From positions 1 to 16,015 of the forward strand of contig JAILHQ010000015.1 in NCBI GenBank assembly GCA_024695725.1: DNA of 16,015 nt, given 5' to 3'. A program made the translations under genes and the position numbers. The first letter of the stretch is position 1; every line of letters starts with the position of its first letter. The notes under the pieces were generated by a model. The model had not been told where the DNA came from. It did no database searches and worked only from the letters and a program-made list of their open reading frames with translations. The stretch comes from Cyanobacteria bacterium RUI128. Lineage in GTDB: Bacteria; Cyanobacteriota; Vampirovibrionia; Gastranaerophilales; Gastranaerophilaceae. Of the stretch, positions 1 to 6,405 are shown one piece after another.

Positions 1-1
1 T

Positions 2-925
2 GACGGTGCATTGATAAGTGGTAGTGGTTCATATAGTGCTTTTGTTGATTATATTGCAAGTATCTATGATGCAAGTGCAAATTATTTCTGTTCTGAAAAT
101 GACTGGCAAACTGCGGTCAATACTTATGGTGTATGTGGTAAATTTGTTTATAATAGCACAAATAACACAGTAAGATTACCTAAATATGGCAACCAAATAT
201 ATACAAATGGTGTTGCACCAGTTGTCGGTAATGGTATATCTCTAGGTTTAACTGACGGCACAAATGATGCCGCAATGGGTTACCTTACGTCATCTTATGC
301 AAGACTTTTTACTTCGGTTGATAATTTTGGCGGTGCTGTTGGTTCTACAACTCCAAGTGGTGCTAGTGGACTAACCAATCTTAAAACGATTGGTGTGACG
401 ACAGACAAAACCAAATCAGGGCTTATAGCTGACCTTATAACACTTGACGGCTATTACTATATTGTCATAGCAAACTCAACAAAAACAGAAATAGAAGTTG
501 ATATTGACGAAATCGCAACTGACTTGAACGGTAAAGCAGACAAAGATTTATCTAACTGTACAAAGCCTTACGTAAAATACACCTATACCAATACAACAAG
601 CGGATATATAGTATTTTCAAATAAGTTCTGTATTCAGTGGGGCAGAAAAGCAGTAACAGCAAACACGGCTAATATCGGAATAGACCTTAACCTTACAATG
701 GCAGATACTAACTATAACACTGATACTACGTGTTATTACAACGCTAACTATTCGAGCAGTAATTCAAACTGTAATTATAACTCTGCGGCGACTTATGCGG
801 CACACTTGTCAAGTACGTTGACAAGTTCAAAAATCACAGTTGCTTACGCTTATTCGGGTTACACAATTTTGTGGAAAGTAACGGGTTATATCAGTGACAG
901 TCAATTTACAAGTTTAGGGGGTTAA
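2..925 (+). CDS. Phage tail fibre / tail-collar protein, C-terminal part (cut by window edge)
   Basis: The reading frame is open to the left edge of the window (the codons before the first possible TTG start read Asp-Gly-Ala), so the true start is upstream. The visible 307 residues are rich in Ser, Thr, Asn, Tyr and Gly, with a VRLPKYG segment typical of the tail-collar or fibre-tip region of receptor-binding proteins, and a beta-rich, low-charge C-terminal part with many aromatic and Asn residues. It probably forms the distal part of a tail fibre that binds the host surface. The next gene follows after 2 bases and encodes a DUF4376-like protein, which commonly sits beside fibre genes. Family assignment rests on composition and context, not on a catalytic motif. 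Confidence 0.65.
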   Translation, partial: DGALISGSGSYSAFVDYIASIYDASANYFCSENDWQTAVNTYGVCGKFVYNSTNNTVRLPKYGNQIYTNGVAPVVGNGISLGLTDGTNDAAMGYLTSSYARLFTSVDNFGGAVGSTTPSGASGLTNLKTIGVTTDKTKSGLIADLITLDGYYYIVIANSTKTEIEVDIDEIATDLNGKADKDLSNCTKPYVKYTYTNTTSGYIVFSNKFCIQWGRKAVTANTANIGIDLNLTMADTNYNTDTTCYYNANYSSSNSNCNYNSAATYAAHLSSTLTSSKITVAYAYSGYTILWKVTGYISDSQFTSLGG

Positions 926-927
926 TT

Positions 928-1470
928 ATGAGTTATGAATTATTGAAACCATATACCGTACCTGAAAAAGTAGATTTTATCTCTTTTCACAACGGTCAAA
1001 ACGACAGAGAGATATTTGAAAATGACGTGGCACTTTATGCACTCGAACCTGACGAAATGGTTAAAAACGGCGAAATTGTTGTTAACCCTGACTATGATAA
1101 AGAGGTTTTAGGGCGTGCAAAAGCAGACAAAATAGAAGAAAACGACACATTGAGAGATACCGCTTTATTAGGCGGTGTAACCTATAACAACGTGTTGTTT
1201 GATAGCGATACAGACCAAAAAACAAACCTTATCGGAACAATAATGTTGATGTCAGATACGGACACTGTTGTTTGGTACGGTATGGATAATCAGGGGTTGT
1301 TATGTACTAAGGCTGATTTAATGGAAATAGGCGGACTTATAACAGAGTTACATTCATTCTGTTGGCAGAATAACGCATTTATCAAAGAACAGATTGAACA
1401 GGCTGGCAGTATCGCTGATTTGGAAAATATTGAGATAAAATACATGGAGGCTGATGATGAAGATTCTTAA
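928..1470 (+). CDS. DUF4376-like phage tail-associated protein
   Basis: 180 residues. The C-terminal two thirds (about residues 65-170) have the DUF4376 pattern: a charged lead-in, a GVTYNNVLFDSD segment, a TNLIGTI helix, a Trp-containing beta segment, and a long final helix with LITELHSFCW followed by an alternating Gln/Glu/Ile helix. DUF4376 proteins are found next to tail fibre genes in tailed phages and are thought to be structural or assembly factors; no enzymatic role is known. The start ATG is 2 bases after the fibre stop, with GGGGG 6 bases upstream serving as the ribosome site. Its 3' end overlaps the following gene by 17 bases, supporting a single phage transcript. Confidence 0.65.
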   Translation: MSYELLKPYTVPEKVDFISFHNGQNDREIFENDVALYALEPDEMVKNGEIVVNPDYDKEVLGRAKADKIEENDTLRDTALLGGVTYNNVLFDSDTDQKTNLIGTIMLMSDTDTVVWYGMDNQGLLCTKADLMEIGGLITELHSFCWQNNAFIKEQIEQAGSIADLENIEIKYMEADDEDS

Positions 1471-1741
1471 TAAGATAGTTGAATTTTTTATAAAAACGAA
1501 AAAATCCGTACAAGATATAAAAGACAGAGTAAACAGATTTGTTCTTGAAAATAAAGAGCAAATAAAATTGTTAATGACCATATTAGAGGTGATATTTCCG
1601 GTCGGAACAGGTGCAAAAAAGATGGCGTGTGTCGTCGGGAATATATGTTCCGCTCTCGGTTACGGCGAGTCTGACGTTGTTTCTCAATATGTGGAAAATA
1701 AATGTCAGGAGGTGTACAACGAGTTTAAGTCAAGCTTGTAG
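1454..1741 (+). CDS. Small hydrophobic phage protein of unknown function
   Basis: 95 residues, starting at the first of two consecutive ATG codons, with GGAGG 4-8 bases upstream inside the end of the previous gene. The N-terminal third is a Lys-rich amphipathic helix; residues about 37-68 form a hydrophobic stretch interrupted by GTGAKK, compatible with a helical hairpin or membrane contact; the tail is polar. No family is recognised. A holin-like or membrane-associated late protein is conceivable from size and hydrophobicity. A small terminase subunit would fit the position directly before the large terminase, but no DNA-binding helix-turn-helix is evident. It ends 3 bases before the terminase gene. 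Confidence 0.6.
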   Translation: MMKILNKIVEFFIKTKKSVQDIKDRVNRFVLENKEQIKLLMTILEVIFPVGTGAKKMACVVGNICSALGYGESDVVSQYVENKCQEVYNEFKSSL

Positions 1742-1744
1742 AGG

Positions 1745-3046
1745 ATGAACTATACATTATTAGATAAACAAATTGAGTTTATACAGATACCACATAGTTT
1801 TCCGTTAGATGTTGCGATTTATCAGGGAGGTTACGGCAGCGGAAAAACCTGGTGCGGGGCACTGCTTGGGATAATGCTCGCAAGAAAATATCCCGGCTCA
1901 AGAGGATTGGTTGGGGCAAAAGAATACGAACTCGTCAGGAAAACGACTTTAGTTACATATCTTGAACACCTTGAAAATTTGGGCTACAGAGAAAATACCC
2001 ATTATTTTTACAACAAGGTTGATAAGATAATAAAATTTAAGAACGGTTCGGAAATTTTGTTCTCAGCCTTTGATGATCCCGAAAAATTTAAGTCCCTGAA
2101 CCTGCATTGGGCAGAAATAGAAGAGGCATCCCAAATAGACGACTCTTCTTTTAAACAGTTATTGGGACGTCTGAGAAATACCTACAGGGGTGATGGCTGG
2201 AAAGATTTCAGATACAGACTTTTCGGTCATACTAATCCGCAGTCTGACAAAGGCTGGATATGGAAAAGGTTTGTCGAACAGAAGAGGGAAAATTACCGTC
2301 TGATTATCGCACCTACAACAAATAACATTTATTTACCCGAACATTTTATAACGTCTTTAAAAGAAAGTTTTGATGAAGATTATTATAAGATAAACGTGTT
2401 GGGCGAGTTTGGAGATTATTCAAACGGGCTTGTTGTCAAAGGTTTCGATAATGAAAATATTAAACATTTCAGGTATTCGCCCGATTTGCCTCTCCATATA
2501 ACGTGTGACTTTAACGTTGATCCGATGTGTTGGGAGCTTGCGTATACAGATAATGAGAATGTTTGTTATTTTGATGAAATAGTTGTTGAAAAAACGACCA
2601 CATCCCAATGTATTCAGGAATTTTTAAGACGTTATCCGAACCACAAATCGCAGATTATCATAAACGGTGATGCATCCGGAGATAACAGAACCTGCCAAAG
2701 CGAATACACCAATTATGCAATAATAAGGCAGGCACTCTATAACCATGGCTATGAAAGAAATCAGGTAAAATTCCATCTGAGGGATTATAACCCTCCGATT
2801 CTGAACAGGATAGCTGCGTTTAACGCAAAGGTGAAAAATACAAACGGAGAACGCCATCTTTTTGTTGATGACAGAAGGTGCAAATGGCTTATTTATAACA
2901 TTTATAATCTGAGTTTTAAAGAGGGAACAAGTATTGTTGATGTGCCGACTTTTTCTCAGATAAAAAATAATCGTGAAAGCAAGTTTCTGGAACATCCGTT
3001 CGATGCGGCAAGTTATCTGACGGAATATTATTGGCGGATAAAATAA
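1745..3046 (+). CDS. Phage terminase large subunit (TerL)
   Basis: 433 residues, a normal length for TerL, the packaging motor ATPase and headful or site-specific nuclease. The N-terminal ATPase domain has Walker A GGYGSGKT at residues 28-35, a Walker B-like segment LHWAEIEEA at 120-128 with the acidic pair that activates hydrolysis, and a GHTNP coupling motif at 161-165. The C-terminal RNase H-like nuclease domain shows ITCDFNVDP (Asp255), an acidic FDEIVVE strand near 277-282, INGDASGD (Asp309) and a C-terminal HPFDAASYLTEY block supplying the last metal-binding Asp. All motifs look intact. The start ATG is 3 bases after the previous stop with GAGG almost adjacent, suggesting translational coupling. 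It is the last gene before a strong terminator. Confidence 0.93.
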   Translation: MNYTLLDKQIEFIQIPHSFPLDVAIYQGGYGSGKTWCGALLGIMLARKYPGSRGLVGAKEYELVRKTTLVTYLEHLENLGYRENTHYFYNKVDKIIKFKNGSEILFSAFDDPEKFKSLNLHWAEIEEASQIDDSSFKQLLGRLRNTYRGDGWKDFRYRLFGHTNPQSDKGWIWKRFVEQKRENYRLIIAPTTNNIYLPEHFITSLKESFDEDYYKINVLGEFGDYSNGLVVKGFDNENIKHFRYSPDLPLHITCDFNVDPMCWELAYTDNENVCYFDEIVVEKTTTSQCIQEFLRRYPNHKSQIIINGDASGDNRTCQSEYTNYAIIRQALYNHGYERNQVKFHLRDYNPPILNRIAAFNAKVKNTNGERHLFVDDRRCKWLIYNIYNLSFKEGTSIVDVPTFSQIKNNRESKFLEHPFDAASYLTEYYWRIK

Positions 3047-3050
3047 TTTT

Positions 3051-3089
3051 AAAAGCGTGCGGTTTTATATTGAAACTGTACGCTTTTTT
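3051..3089 (+). terminator. Rho-independent terminator after terL
   Basis: A 15-bp stem (3051-3065 with 3073-3087, two G-U wobbles) closes a 7-base loop and ends in a run of T. It lies 4 bases after the terminase stop and ends the phage transcript. Confidence 0.9.
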
Positions 3090-3202
3090 GTTTTGATTAA
3101 ACCTGAGTATAACAGATTGTAAATGGAGGAGGCGAATATAGCAAATTTTGCGAAAAATTTTACTTTATTAGAACATAAGGTTAATGTGAAAGGAAAATTG
3201 TT

Positions 3203-3538
3203 ATGTCAACAATCGGAAATTATGGCGGGACGATTACAGGTACAGCTGTCGGGTTAGGTATTGGCGGAGTCGGTGTATATGCCGGTAAAAAAATTATGAA
3301 GAGTGTTGTTAATGATATGGCTCAGTTAAAAGGTGCATCCATTGCGGAGAAACGTAATTTCCTTGCTAATTTGGGACCACATAAAGGTACTGTAAGTAAA
3401 CTTGTCAAGGAAAGTGTTGAAGCCTTCAAAAATCCGAAAGTGATGGCAAAAGGTATTGCAAAACTTGCATTAGTCGGTGCAGCTGTCGGCTTGGCAGTTG
3501 ATTTGATAAGACGTGCACATAATAAAAAAGAATGCTAA
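3203..3538 (+). CDS. Small glycine-zipper membrane protein of unknown function
   Basis: 111 residues. Residues about 8-30 are a Gly-rich hydrophobic segment with repeated GxxxG spacing (GTITGTAVGLGIGGVGVYAG), and a second hydrophobic segment lies near 86-101 (LALVGAAVGLAVDLI), followed by a basic tail ending in Cys. The part between is Lys-rich and helical. Two short membrane segments with glycine zippers suggest an oligomerising inner-membrane protein; no family is recognised. AAAGGA lies 9-14 bases before the ATG. It stands alone between the prophage terminator and argS. The 156 bases upstream contain no other gene I can support and only weak promoter-like sequence. Confidence 0.7.
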   Translation: MSTIGNYGGTITGTAVGLGIGGVGVYAGKKIMKSVVNDMAQLKGASIAEKRNFLANLGPHKGTVSKLVKESVEAFKNPKVMAKGIAKLALVGAAVGLAVDLIRRAHNKKEC

Positions 3539-3557
3539 ATTTCTAAAATAAATTCAT

Positions 3558-3585
3558 AAAAAAGCGGTCATTGACCGCTTTTTTT
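3558..3585. terminator. Bidirectional terminator between the membrane protein gene and argS
   Basis: GCGGTC-ATT-GACCGC stem flanked by an A run on the left and a T run on the right, so it can stop transcription from both convergent genes. The argS stop codon is 2 bases to the right. Confidence 0.92.
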
Positions 3586-3586
3586 A

Positions 3587-5296
3587 TTACATTTTTTCCG
3601 GTGCCGAAACCCCGAGAATATCAAGTGCATTTTTCAAAACGGTTTTAACCGCATAGATTAAACGCAGTCTTGATTTCATTAAATCTTTATCTTCGCAAAT
3701 AACTCTGTTTGAATTGTAGAAGGAATGGAATTCCCCTGCCAAGTCCTGAACGTATCTGCATATTGTATAAACTGCTCTTGTTTTTGCGGAATAATCTATC
3801 ATAGACTTAAATTCTTCCAGCTTGAGAATTAAACTTTTTGCTGTTGGAACAGCCTTAAGCATCGCATCCGCATCAAAACTTTCCAAAGTAGATTTGAGCT
3901 CATCTTCTGTCATTGGTGCAGGAGATGTTTCCCCTGTTTCGGCGTTAATTTTTTCTTTAATTGCGTTTCTTAAAATTGAGCAGGCTCTTGCGTGTGCGTA
4001 CTGAACATAGAAAACAGGGTTTTCGTCGGTAGAGCGTTTAGCAAGCTCAATATCAAAATCAAGAGTAGTGTCGATACTTCTCATTGACATCCAAAATCTT
4101 GTTGCATCAACTCCGACATCTTCTATAAGTTCGTCAAGTGTTACCATCTTGCGACGTTTGCCCATTCTGACTTCTTCCCCGTTAATAATAAGGTTAACTA
4201 GCTGACCCAAAAGGATTTCCAGTTTGTCGGGATCACCGCCTAAGGCCTCAATTGACGCTTTTACTCTTGCAACATATCCGTGGTGGTCTGCACCCCAGAT
4301 ATTGATAAGTCTGTCAAACCCTCTTTCAAGTTTATCCATATGGTAAGCAATATCAGCCGTAAGATACGTGTTAGCGCCGTCAGCCTTCTTCAGGACTCTG
4401 TCCTGATCATCCCCGTATTTTGTGGTTTTGAACCATACAGCGCCATCCTGCTCATATAATTCGCCTTTATCCTTTAAGGCGTTAAAGCATTTATCGACTT
4501 TTCCCGATTTGTGCAAATCAAGCTCAGAATAGAACTTGTCAAAGTGCACTCTAAAGTTTTCAAGTAACTCTCTCTGAACTCTTTCCATATATTCTTTTGC
4601 ATAATCGGATAAAACCTGTATATCATCTGTCTGTTCGTGTTCTTCTAAAAACTTTTTCGCTACCGGAATGAGGTATTCCCCGGCATAATAATTTTTTCTT
4701 TCTTCTTCGTCTTCAGGGAAATCAACTTTTTCCCCAAGTTCCTGCTTAATTCTTATGTTTAAAGAACGGCCTAATTTCTGAATTTGGCTCCCTGCATCAT
4801 TAATATAAAATTCCTGATAAACATCGTGCCCGTAGAATTTAAGGAGATTAGCAAGAGAACTTCCCATTGCAGCCCATCTGCCGTGCCCGATATGGAAAGG
4901 ACCTGTCGGGTTTGCCGAAACGTATTCAAGATTTATTCTTTCTTTCTCTATTCTGTCAGGTTTGCCGAAATCTTCTTTTTTATCCATAATCTCTTTTATT
5001 ACACCTGAGAGAACTTTGTCTGTAAGTTTAAAGTTGATAAAACCAGCAACAACACTTGTTGTATAGTTTTCTGTCGGCAAGTATTTAACGATAGCGTTTG
5101 CAATCATCGGCGGTGCAATTCTTGCAGAACGCGCAAGTGAAGATACGTTTACCGCGAAATCCCCAAATTCTGCGTTCTTTGGTTTTTCTGAGGTGATGTT
5201 AACTTCATCGCCTGCACCCATCTGACCCAGTTCGTTATTCTCAATGGCACTCTTAATTGCCTTCAGTGTGTCGTTTAATACTAATTCTTTAAACAT
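3587..5296 (-). CDS. argS: Arginine--tRNA ligase
   Basis: 569 residues, the usual length for bacterial ArgRS, the cytoplasmic class I synthetase that charges tRNA-Arg. In order: the N-terminal ArgRS-specific tRNA-binding domain (about 1-115), the Rossmann catalytic core with the class I signature FHIGHGR at 134-140 and the ArgRS-typical EYVSANPTGP just before it, a NIWGADHHGY block at 332-341, and MGKRR at 378-382, which stands where other class I enzymes have KMSKS, as is common in ArgRS. The C-terminal anticodon-binding helical domain contains VQYAHARACSILRN and ends in the usual DILGVSAPEKM tail. AGGA lies 8-11 bases before the ATG. It is apparently monocistronic, with a TATAAT promoter close upstream. 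Confidence 0.97.
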   Translation of the reverse strand: MFKELVLNDTLKAIKSAIENNELGQMGAGDEVNITSEKPKNAEFGDFAVNVSSLARSARIAPPMIANAIVKYLPTENYTTSVVAGFINFKLTDKVLSGVIKEIMDKKEDFGKPDRIEKERINLEYVSANPTGPFHIGHGRWAAMGSSLANLLKFYGHDVYQEFYINDAGSQIQKLGRSLNIRIKQELGEKVDFPEDEEERKNYYAGEYLIPVAKKFLEEHEQTDDIQVLSDYAKEYMERVQRELLENFRVHFDKFYSELDLHKSGKVDKCFNALKDKGELYEQDGAVWFKTTKYGDDQDRVLKKADGANTYLTADIAYHMDKLERGFDRLINIWGADHHGYVARVKASIEALGGDPDKLEILLGQLVNLIINGEEVRMGKRRKMVTLDELIEDVGVDATRFWMSMRSIDTTLDFDIELAKRSTDENPVFYVQYAHARACSILRNAIKEKINAETGETSPAPMTEDELKSTLESFDADAMLKAVPTAKSLILKLEEFKSMIDYSAKTRAVYTICRYVQDLAGEFHSFYNSNRVICEDKDLMKSRLRLIYAVKTVLKNALDILGVSAPEKM

Positions 5297-5328
5297 TCTT
5301 CTTCCTCTCTAAAATCTTTAATGTAAAT

Positions 5329-5357
5329 ATTATAAAACAAACAAAAAGGGGGGTAAA
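5329..5357 (-). promoter_or_regulatory. Likely argS promoter, overlapping the G-tract
   Basis: On the minus strand TTTACC (5357-5352) is followed after 17 bases by a perfect TATAAT (5334-5329), 33 bases before the argS ATG. The -35 hexamer is formed by the edge of the first G-tract repeat, so the G-rich structure sits on the upstream side of and within the promoter. Confidence 0.6.
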
Positions 5358-5402
5358 TTCTGGGGGTAAATGGGGGGGATTGGGGGAGGGTTAGGGTGGA
5401 GG
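5348..5402 (+). repeat. G-tract cluster with G-quadruplex potential
   Basis: Within 55 bases there are G runs of 6, 5, 7, 5, 3 and 3, then two GG pairs, separated by 1-8 bases. The runs from 5362 to 5396 satisfy the usual four-tract quadruplex rule with loops of 5, 3, 1 and 3 bases. Two of the runs are followed by TAAA, giving a local GGGGTAAA repeat. It lies between the divergent argS promoter and the riboswitch-like leader, in otherwise AT-rich sequence. Confidence 0.8.
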
Positions 5403-5440
5403 TTTCCATATTTACCCCTGATAAACAATAATTTTTCTTT

Positions 5441-5658
5441 ACAAACGCTTGATAATAAACGTTGATATTTTAGAATTGATTTATGAGGAAATGGAGTGAA
5501 GATCTCCAACTGTGCCGCAGCCGTAAAAGTCGGAATACTCAAGGTTAGCAGGGTTTCGTTGCAAGGCTCTGCCCGAATTGAAGGATAGCAACTATCAGGG
5601 GTAAACAGGAATATGTAATATTCCGTATTGTTAACCCGAAGGGAATAAAGAGGTAAAA
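5441..5658 (+). ncRNA. Cobalamin-riboswitch-like leader RNA
   Basis: The core follows the order of the cobalamin riboswitch: GAGGAA (5485-5490), a 5-bp hairpin TGGAG/CTCCA with loop TGAAGAT (5492-5508; the family loop is close to TGMAAAT), CTGTGCCGCAGCCGTAA (5510-5526; family CTGTCCCGCAACTGTAA), and a B12-box-like AGTCGGAATACTC (5528-5540; family AGCCAGAATACCT). GAG at 5485 can pair with CTC at 5538, a covariation of the usual AGG/CCT pair in helix P3. Downstream are a GATAG/CTATC hairpin (5584-5596) and a long stem-loop (5599-5607 with 5629-5637, enclosing GGAATA/TATTCC) that may be the expression platform. It has no U run, so translational control is more likely than termination. A clear L5-L13 kissing partner was not found, so the ligand is not certain. 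Confidence 0.75.
5449..5476 (+). promoter_or_regulatory. Candidate promoter for the riboswitch-controlled operon
   Basis: TTGATA (5449-5454), a 16-base spacer and TAGAAT (5471-5476), each one base from consensus. Transcription from it would begin at about 5483, only a few bases before the conserved GAGGAA of the RNA, leaving no room for an outer P1 helix. A promoter further upstream (5403-5445 is AT-rich) is an equal possibility. Confidence 0.3.
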
Positions 5659-6378
5659 GTGACAACAGCCGTATCATCAGTAGGTGGCGTAAAAGCAGGT
5701 TTATGTCCTCACGGGCTTCCGCCGGGAGCGTGTCCTATATGCTCGGGTATGGGCGGAGGATCGAAGGTTCAGACTGCAGACTTTACTGCAAAACCGGGTG
5801 AAATGAGCTGGAACGAGTGTGCCGCTATCGGTGCCTTTTTACGTCATCTGAAAGAATCTCAGCAGGCACGACAGAACGATTATCAGCAAAGATTAATCAA
5901 TATCGCACAGTTTGAGGCTAATATGGCAAAGTCGGCTGAAAGGCTTAATCAGTTTATTCAGACTATGAGCCAGCATACCCTTACAAAACCACTTGCACTG
6001 GTTGCGCAGAAAGTGCTTTTGCCTGTTGTTCAGGCAATGAAAGATTTGCCTGTGAATGTTATGCAGACGGTTGCAAATCTGACCGCAAAATTAGCAGATA
6101 TTTCTGATAAACTGACAGCTGTTTACGGTGAATTAAAAGCCGCAATAAGCAAGAAGGTGTCTGAATTTGCCAAGGCTATTAAAAAGAAAATTAAATCAAT
6201 TTTTGAAATCTTCTCTGCTGATAATGAAGAGGATGAAAATGAAGTAATGATAGCATTTGAAAAACACCTCGACAAGCTCAAAGGCTTGCTCGAAAAAATC
6301 TCTGACAGACTGAAAAAAGAGGTTGAGCAAGAGGTCGAAGCAACCGACAAAAAAACAAGAAAGAAAAAAGCAGCTTAA
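5659..6378 (+). CDS. CPHG..CPIC-motif protein, first gene of riboswitch-controlled operon
   Basis: 239 residues of unknown function. Residues 16-28 carry CPHGLPPGACPIC, a compact Cys/His cluster (C16, H18, C25, C28) that could bind zinc or iron, followed by Gly-rich linker and a WNECAAIG segment with another Cys (54). Residues about 58-110 are a Gln-rich amphipathic helix, 111-160 are helical with alternating Leu/Val, and 160-239 are a highly charged Lys/Glu coiled coil ending in a basic tail. No signal peptide or clear membrane segment. The start is GTG with AAAGAGG 5 bases upstream; the frame is closed just above by a stop at 5632, so this is the only plausible start. Expression is presumably set by the cobalamin-riboswitch-like leader directly upstream. 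A function in B12 handling is only inference. Confidence 0.75.
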   Translation: MTTAVSSVGGVKAGLCPHGLPPGACPICSGMGGGSKVQTADFTAKPGEMSWNECAAIGAFLRHLKESQQARQNDYQQRLINIAQFEANMAKSAERLNQFIQTMSQHTLTKPLALVAQKVLLPVVQAMKDLPVNVMQTVANLTAKLADISDKLTAVYGELKAAISKKVSEFAKAIKKKIKSIFEIFSADNEEDENEVMIAFEKHLDKLKGLLEKISDRLKKEVEQEVEATDKKTRKKKAA

Positions 6379-6405
6379 TCAACAATCAAAAACAAAGGAA
6401 ATTTT

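Larger units (their letters stand above)
1..3090 (+). mobile_element. Prophage remnant or prophage right end
   Basis: Four tightly packed plus-strand genes (tail fibre/collar protein, DUF4376-like tail protein, small hydrophobic protein, large terminase) end at a strong rho-independent terminator, after which ordinary chromosomal genes begin. The terminase and tail proteins establish a phage origin. The left boundary lies outside the window. No integrase or attachment site can be recognised here, so the right boundary is set only by the terminator and the change in gene content. Finding the packaging terminase as the last gene, after receptor-binding genes, is an unusual order for a dsDNA tailed phage and may reflect rearrangement or a circularly permuted map. 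Confidence 0.7.

Noticed and set aside
2420..2995. Two minus-strand frames inside the terminase gene
   Set aside because: They lie opposite conserved ATPase/nuclease motifs of TerL and are shadows.
3122..3253. Short plus-strand frame starting ATGGAGGAG before the glycine-zipper gene
   Set aside because: No ribosome site of its own, overlaps the better supported gene out of frame, and its sequence has no protein-like pattern.
5330..5677. 115-codon open frame on the minus strand across the argS/riboswitch gap
   Set aside because: It is the complement of the G-tracts and the structured leader, has Pro-rich low-complexity sequence from the G runs, and no ribosome site.
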